From Glacieibacterium arshaanense (GTDB lineage Bacteria > Pseudomonadota > Alphaproteobacteria > Sphingomonadales > Sphingomonadaceae): a stretch of 64,000 bases of DNA. The notes beneath the pieces are model-generated. The model was not told the DNA's origin, did no database searches, and saw only the letters and a program-made list of their open reading frames with translations. The translations under genes were made by a program, and so were the position numbers. The number at the start of each line of letters is the position of its first letter. Positions within the stretch are counted from its first letter, which is position 1. Where the stretch lies: NCBI RefSeq assembly GCF_004681125.1, contig NZ_SIHO01000002.1:248001-312000 (forward strand), read 5' to 3'. Positions 7,502-18,561 of the stretch are shown one piece after another.

Positions 7502-9250
7502 TTACTTCTCTTCCTCCGGATACGGTCCAACGCCGCCGCTGGCGATAAACTCGTCGACGCGCGCCTCCAGTACCGGCAGCGGTACCGAGCCCATTGCGAG
7601 CACGGTGTCATGGAAGGCGCGGATGTTGAACTTCGGGCCGAGTGCGGCTTCGGCCTTGGCGCGGCTTTTTTCGATGCTCATTTCGCCGAGGTAGTAGGCG
7701 AGTGCCTGGGCGGGCCAGCCGATGTAGCGATCGACTTCGGTTTCGATTTCGTGGTTCGACAGCGCGGTGTTGTCGCGCAGGAACGCCTGCGCCTGTTCGC
7801 GCGTCCAGCCCTTTGAATGGATGCCGGTATCGACGACCAGCCGCGCGGCGCGCCACATCTGGTAGCTCAGCATGCCGAAGGTGTCGTACGGCGTTTCGTA
7901 CATGCCCATTTCGACGCCGAGCTTTTCGGCATAGAGCGCCCAGCCTTCGCCGAACGCCGAGATGTACACCTTGCGGCGGAAGTCGGGCATGTCCTTGTTT
8001 TCCTGCGCCAGCGACATCTGCCACGAATGGCCGGGCGCCGATTCGTGCAGCGTCAGCGCGCGCAGCGCATAGAGCGACCGCGACGGCAGGTCATAGGTAT
8101 TGAGCAAATAGGTGCCGGTGCCGCCGCGGCCGGCGGTGTAGAACGGCGCGATGTCGGCAGGCACCGGGCGGATGGTGAAGCGGCCGCGCGGGTTGTGGCC
8201 GAAGTAGGTCGAGGCCTTGCCATCGAACTGCTTGGCGATCCAGGCGGCGCGGTTGAGCAGGTCCTGCGGGTCGGTGGTGTAGAATTGCGGATCGGTACGC
8301 AGGAAGTGCAGGAACGCCGGGAAATCGCCCTTGAAGCCGGTCTGCGTCATCACCTGCTGCATCTGCGCGCGGATCTTCGCGACTTCATCGAGGCCGATCT
8401 GGTGGATCTGTTCGGGGGTCAGGTCGAGCGTGGTGAATTCGGCGATCTTCGACTGATAAAAAGCCTTGCCGTCGGGCAGGCTGTACGCGGCGAGCGGTAC
8501 GCGGGCGTTCGGGATGTAATCGTTCTTCAGATAGGTCAGCAGTTTGGCGTGCGCCGGGATGACGTTGTCGTTGATCGCCTTGACGGCTTCGGCGCGGAGC
8601 TGCGCCTGTTCGGCGGGCGCGATCGACGCCGGCATTTTGACGAACGGCTTGTAATAGACGGTGTCTTCGGCACGTTTGGCCTGTGCCACCGACGCGACGC
8701 TCGAATCGCGGCCCTGCAGTGTCACCTTGGGCGGCGTAAAGCCGCGCGCCAGCCCGAGCTTCATGTTGTCGGTCTGCTGGTCGAAATAGCGCGGCACCGC
8801 GTTCATCTGGGCGATCCAGTTGCGGTATTGCTTGGCGGTCTTGAACGGCGCGTTGCCGGTGGAGGCGAGGTCGCCCCAGAAGCTGCTGTCCGAATTGAGC
8901 GGCATTTCATAGTCGCGGTACTGCTGCGACGCGATCAGCGTGGCTATCTGGTTGCGATAGACGCCGTAGTTGACCGCGGCGGCGGGAGACAGCTTTTTGG
9001 CATCGAGCGCATCAAGCTGCGCCATGACATTCTGCCAATAGGCCAGCCGCGCGGCCTGTGTCTTGACGTCGACATCGGGCAGGGTGGTGCGGCCGGCGGC
9101 GCTGTCCTCGTCATAGTCGAACTGGTCCATCCGCCACGTCCATTCGCGGCTGTAGATGTCCTTGAACGCCGCATCGGTCGCAGCGTCAGCCAGCGTCGGC
9201 GAAGCGGTGGCCAGCAGCAGCGCCAGCGCCAGGCCCTTGGTCAATTTCAT
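7502..9250 (-). CDS. Secreted DUF885-family putative metallohydrolase
   Basis: This 582-residue protein has a cleavable signal peptide (KLTKGLALALLLATASPTLA then DA) and so acts in the periplasm or outside. The long helical body matches DUF885 (PF05960). The central motif LHESAPGHSWQ has the family's histidine-glutamate-histidine pattern, suggesting a zinc peptidase-like site. GRGGTGTYLLNTYDL before it and YIGWPAQALAYYLGE after it are also typical. The ATG at 9248-9250 is preceded by GGGGGA; upstream in-frame residues are not family-like. It begins 4 bases after the stop of the XRE-type regulator gene, so the two form an operon. The substrate is unknown. Confidence 0.9.
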   Translation of the reverse strand: MKLTKGLALALLLATASPTLADAATDAAFKDIYSREWTWRMDQFDYDEDSAAGRTTLPDVDVKTQAARLAYWQNVMAQLDALDAKKLSPAAAVNYGVYRNQIATLIASQQYRDYEMPLNSDSSFWGDLASTGNAPFKTAKQYRNWIAQMNAVPRYFDQQTDNMKLGLARGFTPPKVTLQGRDSSVASVAQAKRAEDTVYYKPFVKMPASIAPAEQAQLRAEAVKAINDNVIPAHAKLLTYLKNDYIPNARVPLAAYSLPDGKAFYQSKIAEFTTLDLTPEQIHQIGLDEVAKIRAQMQQVMTQTGFKGDFPAFLHFLRTDPQFYTTDPQDLLNRAAWIAKQFDGKASTYFGHNPRGRFTIRPVPADIAPFYTAGRGGTGTYLLNTYDLPSRSLYALRALTLHESAPGHSWQMSLAQENKDMPDFRRKVYISAFGEGWALYAEKLGVEMGMYETPYDTFGMLSYQMWRAARLVVDTGIHSKGWTREQAQAFLRDNTALSNHEIETEVDRYIGWPAQALAYYLGEMSIEKSRAKAEAALGPKFNIRAFHDTVLAMGSVPLPVLEARVDEFIASGGVGPYPEEEK

Positions 9251-9254
9251 GTGG

Positions 9255-10223
9255 TCAGTCCCCCGTTGCGTGCGTCGCTGTATCCACCGACGGCACCCCG
9301 CCGGCGGCATCGGCGTCCTCGATCAGTTTGAACAATGGCCCGCGCGACAGCGATTGTGCAAAGGGTATCATCAGGATCGGCGCGCCACCGGCCGCCAGAG
9401 CATCGGCGCCGGCGTTGCGCAGCAGGTGCTTCTGGAAACGCGGCGGCACTTCATCGGCGGTGGCGACCGAGGGGCCGCCCTGGCAGATTTCTTCGAAGCG
9501 CGCGTCATCCGCGTCGCGGTCATCGCTCAGCGCGCCGATGCGCTCCATTAGTGTCGCGAATGCAATTGGGGTGCCGCCGGCGTCGCGCAGGCAGGCGAGC
9601 GAGATGCCGTCGAGCACATCGGCACGCTGGCGCGCCACGCCGCTGAGGATCGAGAACGAGAAGGTGCCGGTGTTGGGGTCGGTCGACACCGCGAAAATCT
9701 TGTTCTGCAGCATGATCGCCCAGCCCTGCAGCCGCAGCGCGAATACCCCCATGCGGATTTCGAGCATCGATTCGCCGTTGCGCCGCATCATCACATAGTC
9801 GTGGAAAAAGCTGCCGGGCACTTCGGCCGAGGCGCGCGTCGTGCGCCAGAAGCCTTCATAGGCCCAGCCGCGCAGCTGCGTGGTGACCGCCGATTCGCGT
9901 ACCATCGATTCCGGCAGCAGACCGTCGATGGGCAGTGTTTCGGGCGCCGGCGGGCCGGGCGGGGCGACGCCGAACTTCTCCGCCAGTGCATCAAGGTCGC
10001 GGTCCCAGTCGAGCAGCGTGAACCCGGGCTGACGCTTGGCGACAAACGCCGTCAGCCGTTCGAGGTTGAGCGCCGACGGTTTGACCGCCCCGGACACCCA
10101 GCGCCCGACGAGCGATTTGTCGACGCCGAGCTCGGCGGCAAGGCGACCGCGGGTTAGCGACAGCGCCTTCAGGATGAGTTCGAGCCGTGCGGTAAAACCG
10201 CCGGTTGCATCGCTATTTGGCAT
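9255..10223 (-). CDS. XRE/Cro-type helix-turn-helix protein with long C-terminal domain
   Basis: This 322-residue protein has a Cro/XRE-like helix-turn-helix at about residues 10-60 (LSLTRGRLAAELGVDKSLVG then RWVSGAVKPS). The remaining 250 residues form a domain I do not recognise; it contains SFFHDYVMMRRNGES and LQGWAIMLQNKIFAV and may be a ligand-sensing module. A strong AAGGGGG ribosome site precedes the ATG. It ends 4 bases before the DUF885 gene, so it is likely a local regulator cotranscribed with that hydrolase. Confidence 0.7.
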   Translation of the reverse strand: MPNSDATGGFTARLELILKALSLTRGRLAAELGVDKSLVGRWVSGAVKPSALNLERLTAFVAKRQPGFTLLDWDRDLDALAEKFGVAPPGPPAPETLPIDGLLPESMVRESAVTTQLRGWAYEGFWRTTRASAEVPGSFFHDYVMMRRNGESMLEIRMGVFALRLQGWAIMLQNKIFAVSTDPNTGTFSFSILSGVARQRADVLDGISLACLRDAGGTPIAFATLMERIGALSDDRDADDARFEEICQGGPSVATADEVPPRFQKHLLRNAGADALAAGGAPILMIPFAQSLSRGPLFKLIEDADAAGGVPSVDTATHATGD

Positions 10224-10581
10224 GGCTTTCCCCCTTCAGCGCAACAACTTATGACCAGATTTTGTTACGGGTGCAACCGTTGCATGCAACCCCGCGCATT
10301 TTGCTGCGCGTCGCTGCACCTGTTCGGTGCACGGTGTTCCACGCATTGATGCGTCGCAGTTGCGGCGCGGAGTTCCCGGCGCGCATCTTGCGGCCGACAC
10401 GATGGTCCGTCTCGGCTGCTGCATGTGTTTTGCAGTGATACGACCCAACTTTCAGCCCGGACCCACAAGGTCCGGGCTGACTTTTGTCGGGGGTCATACG
10501 TATTCATGCCAGCGGTGCGCGCGCGCAGTTCGTGTTTGCAAAAAACGCGGTTATGCTGCGGTTGCGAACCGGGGAGCCGCC
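10224..10581 (+). other. 358-base divergent region with a candidate ppc leader or small RNA
   Basis: No conserved protein is encoded here. Several short hairpins can be drawn on the plus strand (a TGCACC/GGTGCA stem near 10315-10332 and a CTGC/GCAG stem near 10419-10435), ending in a perfect terminator-like hairpin at 10452-10480. The ppc reading frame is open upstream to an ATG at 10327, but those residues are Cys/Arg-rich and unlike any PEP carboxylase N-terminus. The region fits either an attenuated leader of ppc or an independent small RNA. Confidence 0.45.
10452..10485 (+). terminator. Perfect 12-bp hairpin with T-run, upstream of ppc
   Basis: TCAGCCCGGACC (10452-10463) and GGTCCGGGCTGA (10469-10480) form a perfect 12-bp stem around a CACAA loop, followed by CTTTT. 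This is a classic intrinsic terminator shape on the plus strand. It lies 102 bases before the ppc start, and no protein gene ends upstream on this strand, so it must end a short RNA or attenuate ppc. Confidence 0.75.
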
Positions 10582-13275
<2,694 letters not shown>

Positions 13276-13280
13276 GGGAA

Positions 13281-13410
13281 GGGCCTCTGGCGGGCAGGGC
13301 CTTGGCCCTGCACCCATGAATTGGCCCGGCGCCAAATGAACCGGCGCTGGATATGATGGCACCGACCCAACATATGGGTGCAGGGCCAAGGCCCTGCCCG
13401 CCGGAGGTCC
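13281..13410. repeat. Bipartite palindrome A (REP-like) at convergent gene ends
   Basis: Arms of about 37 bases (13281-13317 and 13374-13410) are near-perfect reverse complements around a 56-base spacer. Each arm also folds on itself through GCAGGGCC-TT-GGCCCTGC. The element lies between the stops of ppc and the dehalogenase-like gene and can act as a bidirectional terminator. The same arm design recurs at 22241, 39231 and 51101. Confidence 0.9.
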
Positions 13411-14400
13411 TTAACCCACCAACTCCAAGAACCATCCGGCAATCTCCGCCCCGCGCGTCTCCTGCGGGAAGTGCCCGGCGCCCGGCAACAGCGTGAAGCT
13501 GGCTTGCGGGAACTGCGCGGCCCAGGTGCGGCCCCAGTCTTCGGTGAAGACGTCGTCGCCGCCGCCCCAGATGAAGTCGATGGGTTTTTGCCAATGCGCC
13601 AGTGCGGCGAAGTCGCGCGCTTGGGCTGCGGCGTTGCCGCCTTCAGGATTGTCGAACGGCAGGCTGAGCGGGAAGCGGCGCGGTCCGGCGTGGCCGGCGC
13701 GGCCCAGCCCGACGTAGGGGGCGGCGTAGCCGGCGCGCACGGCTTCGCCCGCGGCATCGGTCGGGATCGGCGTGCCGTTTGCCACGAGCGCCATCAGGTC
13801 GGCGGGTTTGGCGTGGGCGGTCGGCAGCAGCATGAAGCTGCCGAGGTCGAAGGTGTCGGGCACGTTGCGGCCGAAGAAGCCGCCCGGTTGCCAGCCGGCG
13901 TTCCAGTCGCGCAGGCCCTTGGTGTAGCTGTAGCCGTCGTGGTGCAGCCAGGTGTTCATCACCACCAGCCGTTTGAAGCGGTCGGGCATCGCGACGGCCT
14001 GCGCCAGCCCGATCGGCCCGCCCCAGTCCTGCACGAACAGCGTGACGTCGGTGAGATTCAGCGTTTCGATGAGCGTGCGGTGCGCGGCGATGTGGCGCGC
14101 GATGCTGTACCAGCCGTCATCGACGGGCTTGTCCGAGCGCCCGAAGCCGAAATGGTCGGCGGCGATGCAGCGCCAGCCCGCTGCCCTCAGCCGCTTGATG
14201 ATGTGGCGGTTGAGGAAACTCCACGTCGGCATGCCGTGCATCAGCAGCGCGACAGGGCCGTCCCTGGTTCCGGCGTCGACATAGTGCATCCGCAACCCGT
14301 CGATTTCGAGGTAGTTCGGCGCGAAGTCATAACCGTCGAGCCCGGCGAAATTGGCGTCGGGGGTGCGCAGATATTCGACGCCGGCAGCGGTCACCGGCAT
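13411..14400 (-). CDS. Haloalkane dehalogenase-like alpha/beta hydrolase
   Basis: This 329-residue protein has an alpha/beta-hydrolase fold. The nucleophile motif VQDWGG has Asp125 followed by Trp126, the haloalkane dehalogenase (DhlA-type) arrangement in which the Trp holds the halide. The oxyanion motif is HGMPTWSF and the catalytic His lies in PGAGHFPQE; an acidic residue in GGGDDVF is a candidate for the third catalytic residue. Epoxide hydrolases share the Asp nucleophile and cannot be excluded. There is no signal peptide, so it is cytoplasmic. It is coupled to the sulfatase gene upstream through a TGATG overlap. Confidence 0.82.
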   Translation of the reverse strand: MPVTAAGVEYLRTPDANFAGLDGYDFAPNYLEIDGLRMHYVDAGTRDGPVALLMHGMPTWSFLNRHIIKRLRAAGWRCIAADHFGFGRSDKPVDDGWYSIARHIAAHRTLIETLNLTDVTLFVQDWGGPIGLAQAVAMPDRFKRLVVMNTWLHHDGYSYTKGLRDWNAGWQPGGFFGRNVPDTFDLGSFMLLPTAHAKPADLMALVANGTPIPTDAAGEAVRAGYAAPYVGLGRAGHAGPRRFPLSLPFDNPEGGNAAAQARDFAALAHWQKPIDFIWGGGDDVFTEDWGRTWAAQFPQASFTLLPGAGHFPQETRGAEIAGWFLELVG

Positions 14401-16787
14401 CAGCCCATGTTCCCTGTCGCCTTGAGGAAGTTCATCGTGTCGATCGGCCCGATCGGGCTGGTATCGATGTCGATCAGCACGCGGTGGATCTTGCCGGCGA
14501 ACGGGTTCGGGCCGGTGTAGCCCGCCGACACCTGGTTGCCGACATCGGACCCGACGCTGAACGGGTCATAGCCTGGCGCCAGCAGGCAGCGTTCGAAGGT
14601 GTGCGTCGCGACCTGCGTGCCGTTGATGAACAGGCTGCCGCTGCCGTCGAAAGGCCGCGCCGTCATCTTCTGGACGTAGCGCAGCTTCATCCGGCCTTCG
14701 GGGAGCAGCCTATCGGCGACGATCGATTCGCGGAACGGCAGCAGCGCAGTTTCGTAAATAAGCCGGCCGTTGTCGATCCACAGCACATAGCCGGCGTGGT
14801 GCGAGCCATGCGCCAGCAGCACGCCGTTGCCGCCACCTTTCGGCCGCTCGATATCGAGCTCGATGACATGGCTGGCGCCGCAGACCGCAGGCGAGGCGTC
14901 ATGGCCGAGGCGGTCGATGGGCGGGCGGATGTCCCATTGCTTGCGGGCACTCCGCAACTTGTCCTGCGACAGTTTGATGATCAATGCGCGGTCATCGAGC
15001 GGATAGACTTGGTATTTGCGCGCGGCTGCCTCCCATTTGGCGAGCATCGCCTTGACCATGTCGGGGTTGGCGGCAGCGAGGTCGGTCAGCTCGTTGATTT
15101 CGTGCGAGGTGTCGTAAAGTTCCCATTTGTCGCTGTCGAAGCTGCTGCCGCGCGTGTGGCGCGTCACCAGCCGCCACTTGCCGTCCTCATACGCGCGGTT
15201 GCCGCCGAGTTCGTAATATTGCGACGTGCGCGTCGGGGCCGTGGCATTGGCGAACGTCGGCACGATGCTGGCGCCTTCGAGCGGCTTGAGCTTCTTGCCC
15301 TGCCATGCGGCGGGGCGCGCGACACCGGCGGCTTCGAGCACCGTCGGATACAGATCGACGACATGGACGAACTGCGTGCGCACTGCGCCCTTGGCGGTGA
15401 CGCGCTTGGGCCAGCTCACGATCAGCGGGTCCGACACGCCGCCGAGGTGGGCATATTGCTTGTACAGCCGGAAAGGCGTGTTCGACACGCAGGCCCAGCC
15501 GCGCGGATAGTGCGGGAAGGTCGCATCCGTGCCCATGATGTCGTGCATCGCGGCGGCCTGCGCCACCGGCACCGGCCGGCCATAGGCGGAGGCAAAGACA
15601 TTGGGGGTGCCGTCATCGGTGCCTTCGGGCGAGCCGCCGTTGTCCGACATGACGACGATCATCGTGTTGTCGCGGATGCCGAGTTCCTCGAGCGTCGCCA
15701 CCAGCCGTCCGACATTGGCATCGAGCGCCGAAATCGTCGCCGCATAGACTTCCATGTAGCGTGCGAAGGCCTTTTGCTCGACCGGCGTCAACTCGGCCCA
15801 GGGCTTGGCGCCGAACGACAGCGGCGGCAGCTTGGTGTCGGCGGGGACGACGCCGAGCTTTTTCTGCCGTTCCAGTCTTGCCGCGCGCACCACGTCCCAG
15901 CCGGCATCATATTTGCCGGCATATTTGGCGCTGTCGCTGGCGCGCACCTGCAGCGGCGAGTGCGCCGCCGAAAACGCCAGTTGCAGGTAGAACGGCTTGT
16001 CGGGCGCGACCGCGGTCTGCGTGCGGACATAGGTCATCGCGCGCGTCGTCAGGTCGTCGCTGAGGTAATAATCGCTGTCCTGCGGCGTATCGACGGGGGC
16101 GTTGCCGTCGAACAGCTCGCCGGGTTTGAAATAGTCGCTCGAATGTCCTTGGTACCAATAGGCGCGGTCGAAACCGCGCGATGTCGGCCAGTTGGTGAAC
16201 GGCCCGGCGATGCCGGTGTTGGCAGCGTTGAGCAGATGCCATTTGCCGGCGAGGAAGGTCGCATAACCGGCGCCGCGCAGCACTTCGGGCAGCATCGCGA
16301 CTTCGGTCGGCACTTCGCCGCGGTAGCCGGGATAGCCGCTGTCGATGTCGGCGAGCCAGCCCATGCCGGCGCTGTGGTGGTTGAGCCCGGTCAGCAATGC
16401 GGCGCGCGTCGGCGAGCACATCGCGCAGGTGCGGAATTTCGAATAGCGGACGCCCGAGCCCGCCAGCGCATCGAGCGCCGGCGTGGCGATTTCGCCGCCG
16501 TAGCAGCCGAGATCGGCAAAACCGACATCGTCCATGATGACGACGATGATGTTCGGCGCGCCCGCCGGGGCCTTGGCTTCGCCGGTGTATGACGGGCGCG
16601 AGTCGGCGAAGGTCTCGCCGATCTGCGCCGGGCCGCCTTCGACGGCTTCGGGGGTGACGAGCTTGGCGCGGGTTGCCTGCAGTTTGCCGACACCGACCGC
16701 CACCGCGCCGGCACCAACCGCACCGATGGCAGCGCCGGTGAGCAGCGATCGACGATCAAGGCCGGTTTTCTTGGTGGGTTCGTCCAT
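14400..16787 (-). CDS. Tat-exported type I sulfatase (arylsulfatase-like)
   Basis: This 795-residue alkaline-phosphatase-superfamily sulfatase hydrolyses sulfate esters, probably in the periplasm. The N-terminus has a twin-arginine signal (DRRSLLTGAAIGAVGAGAVA, Arg12-Arg13). The metal site MDDVGFADLGCYGG is followed by CSPTRAALLTG with Cys124, which must be oxidised to formylglycine. SDNGGSPEG and GGVSDPLIVSWPKR are also typical. The C-terminal 150 residues resemble the extra domain of long arylsulfatases. Of two ATGs, the inner one (16787) has better spacing to AAGGGGAG. No maturase gene is in the window. It is coupled to the dehalogenase-like gene. Confidence 0.93.
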   Translation of the reverse strand: MDEPTKKTGLDRRSLLTGAAIGAVGAGAVAVGVGKLQATRAKLVTPEAVEGGPAQIGETFADSRPSYTGEAKAPAGAPNIIVVIMDDVGFADLGCYGGEIATPALDALAGSGVRYSKFRTCAMCSPTRAALLTGLNHHSAGMGWLADIDSGYPGYRGEVPTEVAMLPEVLRGAGYATFLAGKWHLLNAANTGIAGPFTNWPTSRGFDRAYWYQGHSSDYFKPGELFDGNAPVDTPQDSDYYLSDDLTTRAMTYVRTQTAVAPDKPFYLQLAFSAAHSPLQVRASDSAKYAGKYDAGWDVVRAARLERQKKLGVVPADTKLPPLSFGAKPWAELTPVEQKAFARYMEVYAATISALDANVGRLVATLEELGIRDNTMIVVMSDNGGSPEGTDDGTPNVFASAYGRPVPVAQAAAMHDIMGTDATFPHYPRGWACVSNTPFRLYKQYAHLGGVSDPLIVSWPKRVTAKGAVRTQFVHVVDLYPTVLEAAGVARPAAWQGKKLKPLEGASIVPTFANATAPTRTSQYYELGGNRAYEDGKWRLVTRHTRGSSFDSDKWELYDTSHEINELTDLAAANPDMVKAMLAKWEAAARKYQVYPLDDRALIIKLSQDKLRSARKQWDIRPPIDRLGHDASPAVCGASHVIELDIERPKGGGNGVLLAHGSHHAGYVLWIDNGRLIYETALLPFRESIVADRLLPEGRMKLRYVQKMTARPFDGSGSLFINGTQVATHTFERCLLAPGYDPFSVGSDVGNQVSAGYTGPNPFAGKIHRVLIDIDTSPIGPIDTMNFLKATGNMG

Positions 16788-16853
16788 GGTCATACTCCCC
16801 TTGAAGCGGTGCGGCGCAGCGGCGTGCAATCGGCCATTGACAGGCACGGGTTA

Positions 16854-16878
16854 TTATTGACATTAATAGTGTCAATAA
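16854..16878. promoter_or_regulatory. Palindromic operator between divergent sulfatase and DUF1330-like operons
   Basis: TTATTGACA (16854-16862) and TGTCAATAA (16870-16878) are perfect 9-base inverted repeats with a 7-base spacer. The site lies 67 bases before the sulfatase start and 41 bases before the start of the rightward operon. Its size and symmetry suit a TetR-family dimer, and TTGACA could also be a -35 element on either strand. A related dyad with the same spacer lies at 24106-24124. Confidence 0.7.
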
Positions 16879-16918
16879 GCCGCAATGGCAAGTGGCAGCA
16901 GACGGGGAAGGCGCGCAA

Positions 16919-17554
16919 ATGATGATCTGGCTCGGGGCGCTGGCGCTCTATCTGCTGTTCAGGCTGTGGTATGATAATTGGCGTGGGCCGATGAAGCCCG
17001 CCGAGGTCGAAGCGTTCATGACGGCGCTCACCGCGCGCGCCGCGACCGACCACGAAAGCGCCAACAATGCCGAGTTGCGCGACACCATCCGCAGCTTTCT
17101 GGACAACGACGACGGCCGCGAATTCGTCATGCTCAACCTGGTCAAGATTGCGCGCGAGGCCGCCGATCCGGTGACCGGCGCCATGACCGATGGCCGCGTG
17201 CTGCTGCAGCGCTATTCGAAGCCGTTCATCAAGGCGCTGTTCGCGCGCGGCGGCCACCCGGCCTATGTCGCGCGGCCCGCGGGCGGCTATGTCGATGCCT
17301 GGGGGCCGGGCGTTCCGGCCGATCCGGGCTGGAGCATCGTCGGGCTGATGCGCTACCGCTCGCGCCGCGACATGGCGGCGCTGGTACTCGATCCACGCTT
17401 CGCGGCGATCCATCCGTACAAGATTGCGTCGACGCCGCTGACCTTCTCGTTCCCGACGTCGCCGATGCTGCGACTGTTTGTCGGCCCGCGGCTGTGGGTC
17501 GGTTTGGCGATTGCGCTCGGCGCGGCGCTGATGCAACTGACATTCAGCCACTAA
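16919..17554 (+). CDS. Membrane-anchored DUF1330/dimeric alpha-beta barrel-like protein
   Basis: This 211-residue protein has a transmembrane segment at each end (about residues 2-15 and the last 20). Between them is a region with FVMLNLVKIAREA, LLQRYSKPFIKALFARGGH and WSIVGLMRYRSRRDM. That pattern matches small ferredoxin-like dimeric barrel domains of the DUF1330 type. The function is unknown; such domains occur in ligand-binding or monooxygenase-like proteins. The ATG at 16919 follows GGGGAAGG. It is the first gene of a six-gene plus-strand run ending at 22239, directly behind the palindromic operator. Confidence 0.65.
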   Translation: MMIWLGALALYLLFRLWYDNWRGPMKPAEVEAFMTALTARAATDHESANNAELRDTIRSFLDNDDGREFVMLNLVKIAREAADPVTGAMTDGRVLLQRYSKPFIKALFARGGHPAYVARPAGGYVDAWGPGVPADPGWSIVGLMRYRSRRDMAALVLDPRFAAIHPYKIASTPLTFSFPTSPMLRLFVGPRLWVGLAIALGAALMQLTFSH

Positions 17555-17587
17555 GGCCCGCACCGACTCATTCTGGGGAGATTGACC

Positions 17588-18559
17588 ATGAAGACGCGTA
17601 TTACCGAACTGTTCGGCATCGAGCACCCGATTATCCAGGGCGGCATGCATTTTGTCGGCTTTGCCGAAATGGCGGCCGCCGTGTCGAACGCAGGCGGTTT
17701 GGGCATCATCACCGGCCTGACGCAGCGCACGCCCGAAGACCTTGCGAAGGAAATCGCCCGCTGCCGCGACATGACCGACAAGCCGTTCGGCGTGAATCTG
17801 ACCTTCCTGCCCGGCCTCGCGACGCCCGACTATCCCGGCTACGTCAAGGCGATCATCGACGGCGGCGTCAAGGCTGTCGAAACCGCCGGCAACAATCCGG
17901 TCAAGTGGCTGCCGGCGCTGAAAGAAGCCGGCATCAAGGTCATCCACAAATGCACCGCCGTCCGGCACAGCCTGAAGGCCGAAGCTATCGGCTGCGACGC
18001 AGTGTCGGTTGACGGTTTCGAATGCGGCGGCCACCCCGGCGAAGATGACGTGCCGAACTGGATCCTGCTGCCACGCGCTGCCGAAGAGCTCAAGATTCCG
18101 TTTGTTGCTTCGGGTGGCGTCGCCAACGGTAAGCAGCTGGTGGCCGCACTCGCGCTCGGCGCCGAAGGCGTCAACATGGGGACGCGCTTCATCGCCACCA
18201 AAGAAGCGCCGGTGCATGAGAATGTGAAGCAAGCGATCCTACGCGCCACCGAACTCGACACGCGGCTGGTGATGCGGCCGCTGCGCAACACCGAGCGCGT
18301 GCTCACCAACCCCGCCGTCGAACGCCTGATCGCCAAGGAAAAGGAACTCGGCGCCAACATCAAGTTCGAAGACATCATCGCCGAAGTCGCGGGCGTCTAT
18401 CCGAAGATCATGATGGACGGCGACATGGACGCCGGCGCCTGGTCGTGCGGCATGGTCGTCGGGCTGATCCACGACATCCCGACCTGCAAGGAACTGATCG
18501 ACGGCATGATGGCCGAAGCCGAAGCGATTATCCGCAAGCGCCTGCCGGGGTTCCTCTAG
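17588..18559 (+). CDS. Nitronate monooxygenase-family FMN protein
   Basis: This 323-residue FMN-dependent TIM-barrel protein belongs to the nitronate monooxygenase (2-nitropropane dioxygenase) family. Visible motifs are EHPIIQGGMHFVG at the N-terminus, SNAGGLGIITG, KPFGVNLTFLPG, DGFECGGHPGED, VASGGVANGKQ and GAEGVNMGTRFIATKEA. Members oxidise nitronates or act as related flavin enzymes, so the real substrate may be another compound of this pathway. The ATG at 17588 follows GGGGAG at good spacing. It is followed 2 bases later by the GST-fold gene. Confidence 0.88.
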   Translation: MKTRITELFGIEHPIIQGGMHFVGFAEMAAAVSNAGGLGIITGLTQRTPEDLAKEIARCRDMTDKPFGVNLTFLPGLATPDYPGYVKAIIDGGVKAVETAGNNPVKWLPALKEAGIKVIHKCTAVRHSLKAEAIGCDAVSVDGFECGGHPGEDDVPNWILLPRAAEELKIPFVASGGVANGKQLVAALALGAEGVNMGTRFIATKEAPVHENVKQAILRATELDTRLVMRPLRNTERVLTNPAVERLIAKEKELGANIKFEDIIAEVAGVYPKIMMDGDMDAGAWSCGMVVGLIHDIPTCKELIDGMMAEAEAIIRKRLPGFL

Positions 18560-18561
18560 TC

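Noticed and set aside
7817-9331. 504-codon open frame on the plus strand
   Set aside because: It is antisense to the DUF885 gene and shows no recognisable motif.
10327-10581. N-terminal extension of ppc from an earlier in-frame ATG
   Set aside because: The extension is Cys/Arg-rich, contains the terminator-like hairpin and is unlike any PEP carboxylase; the ATG at 10582 has a good ribosome site and the right length.
14484-16592. 702-codon open frame on the plus strand
   Set aside because: It lies fully antisense to the Tat sulfatase, is Arg/His/Ala-rich without any family motif, and reflects the high GC content.
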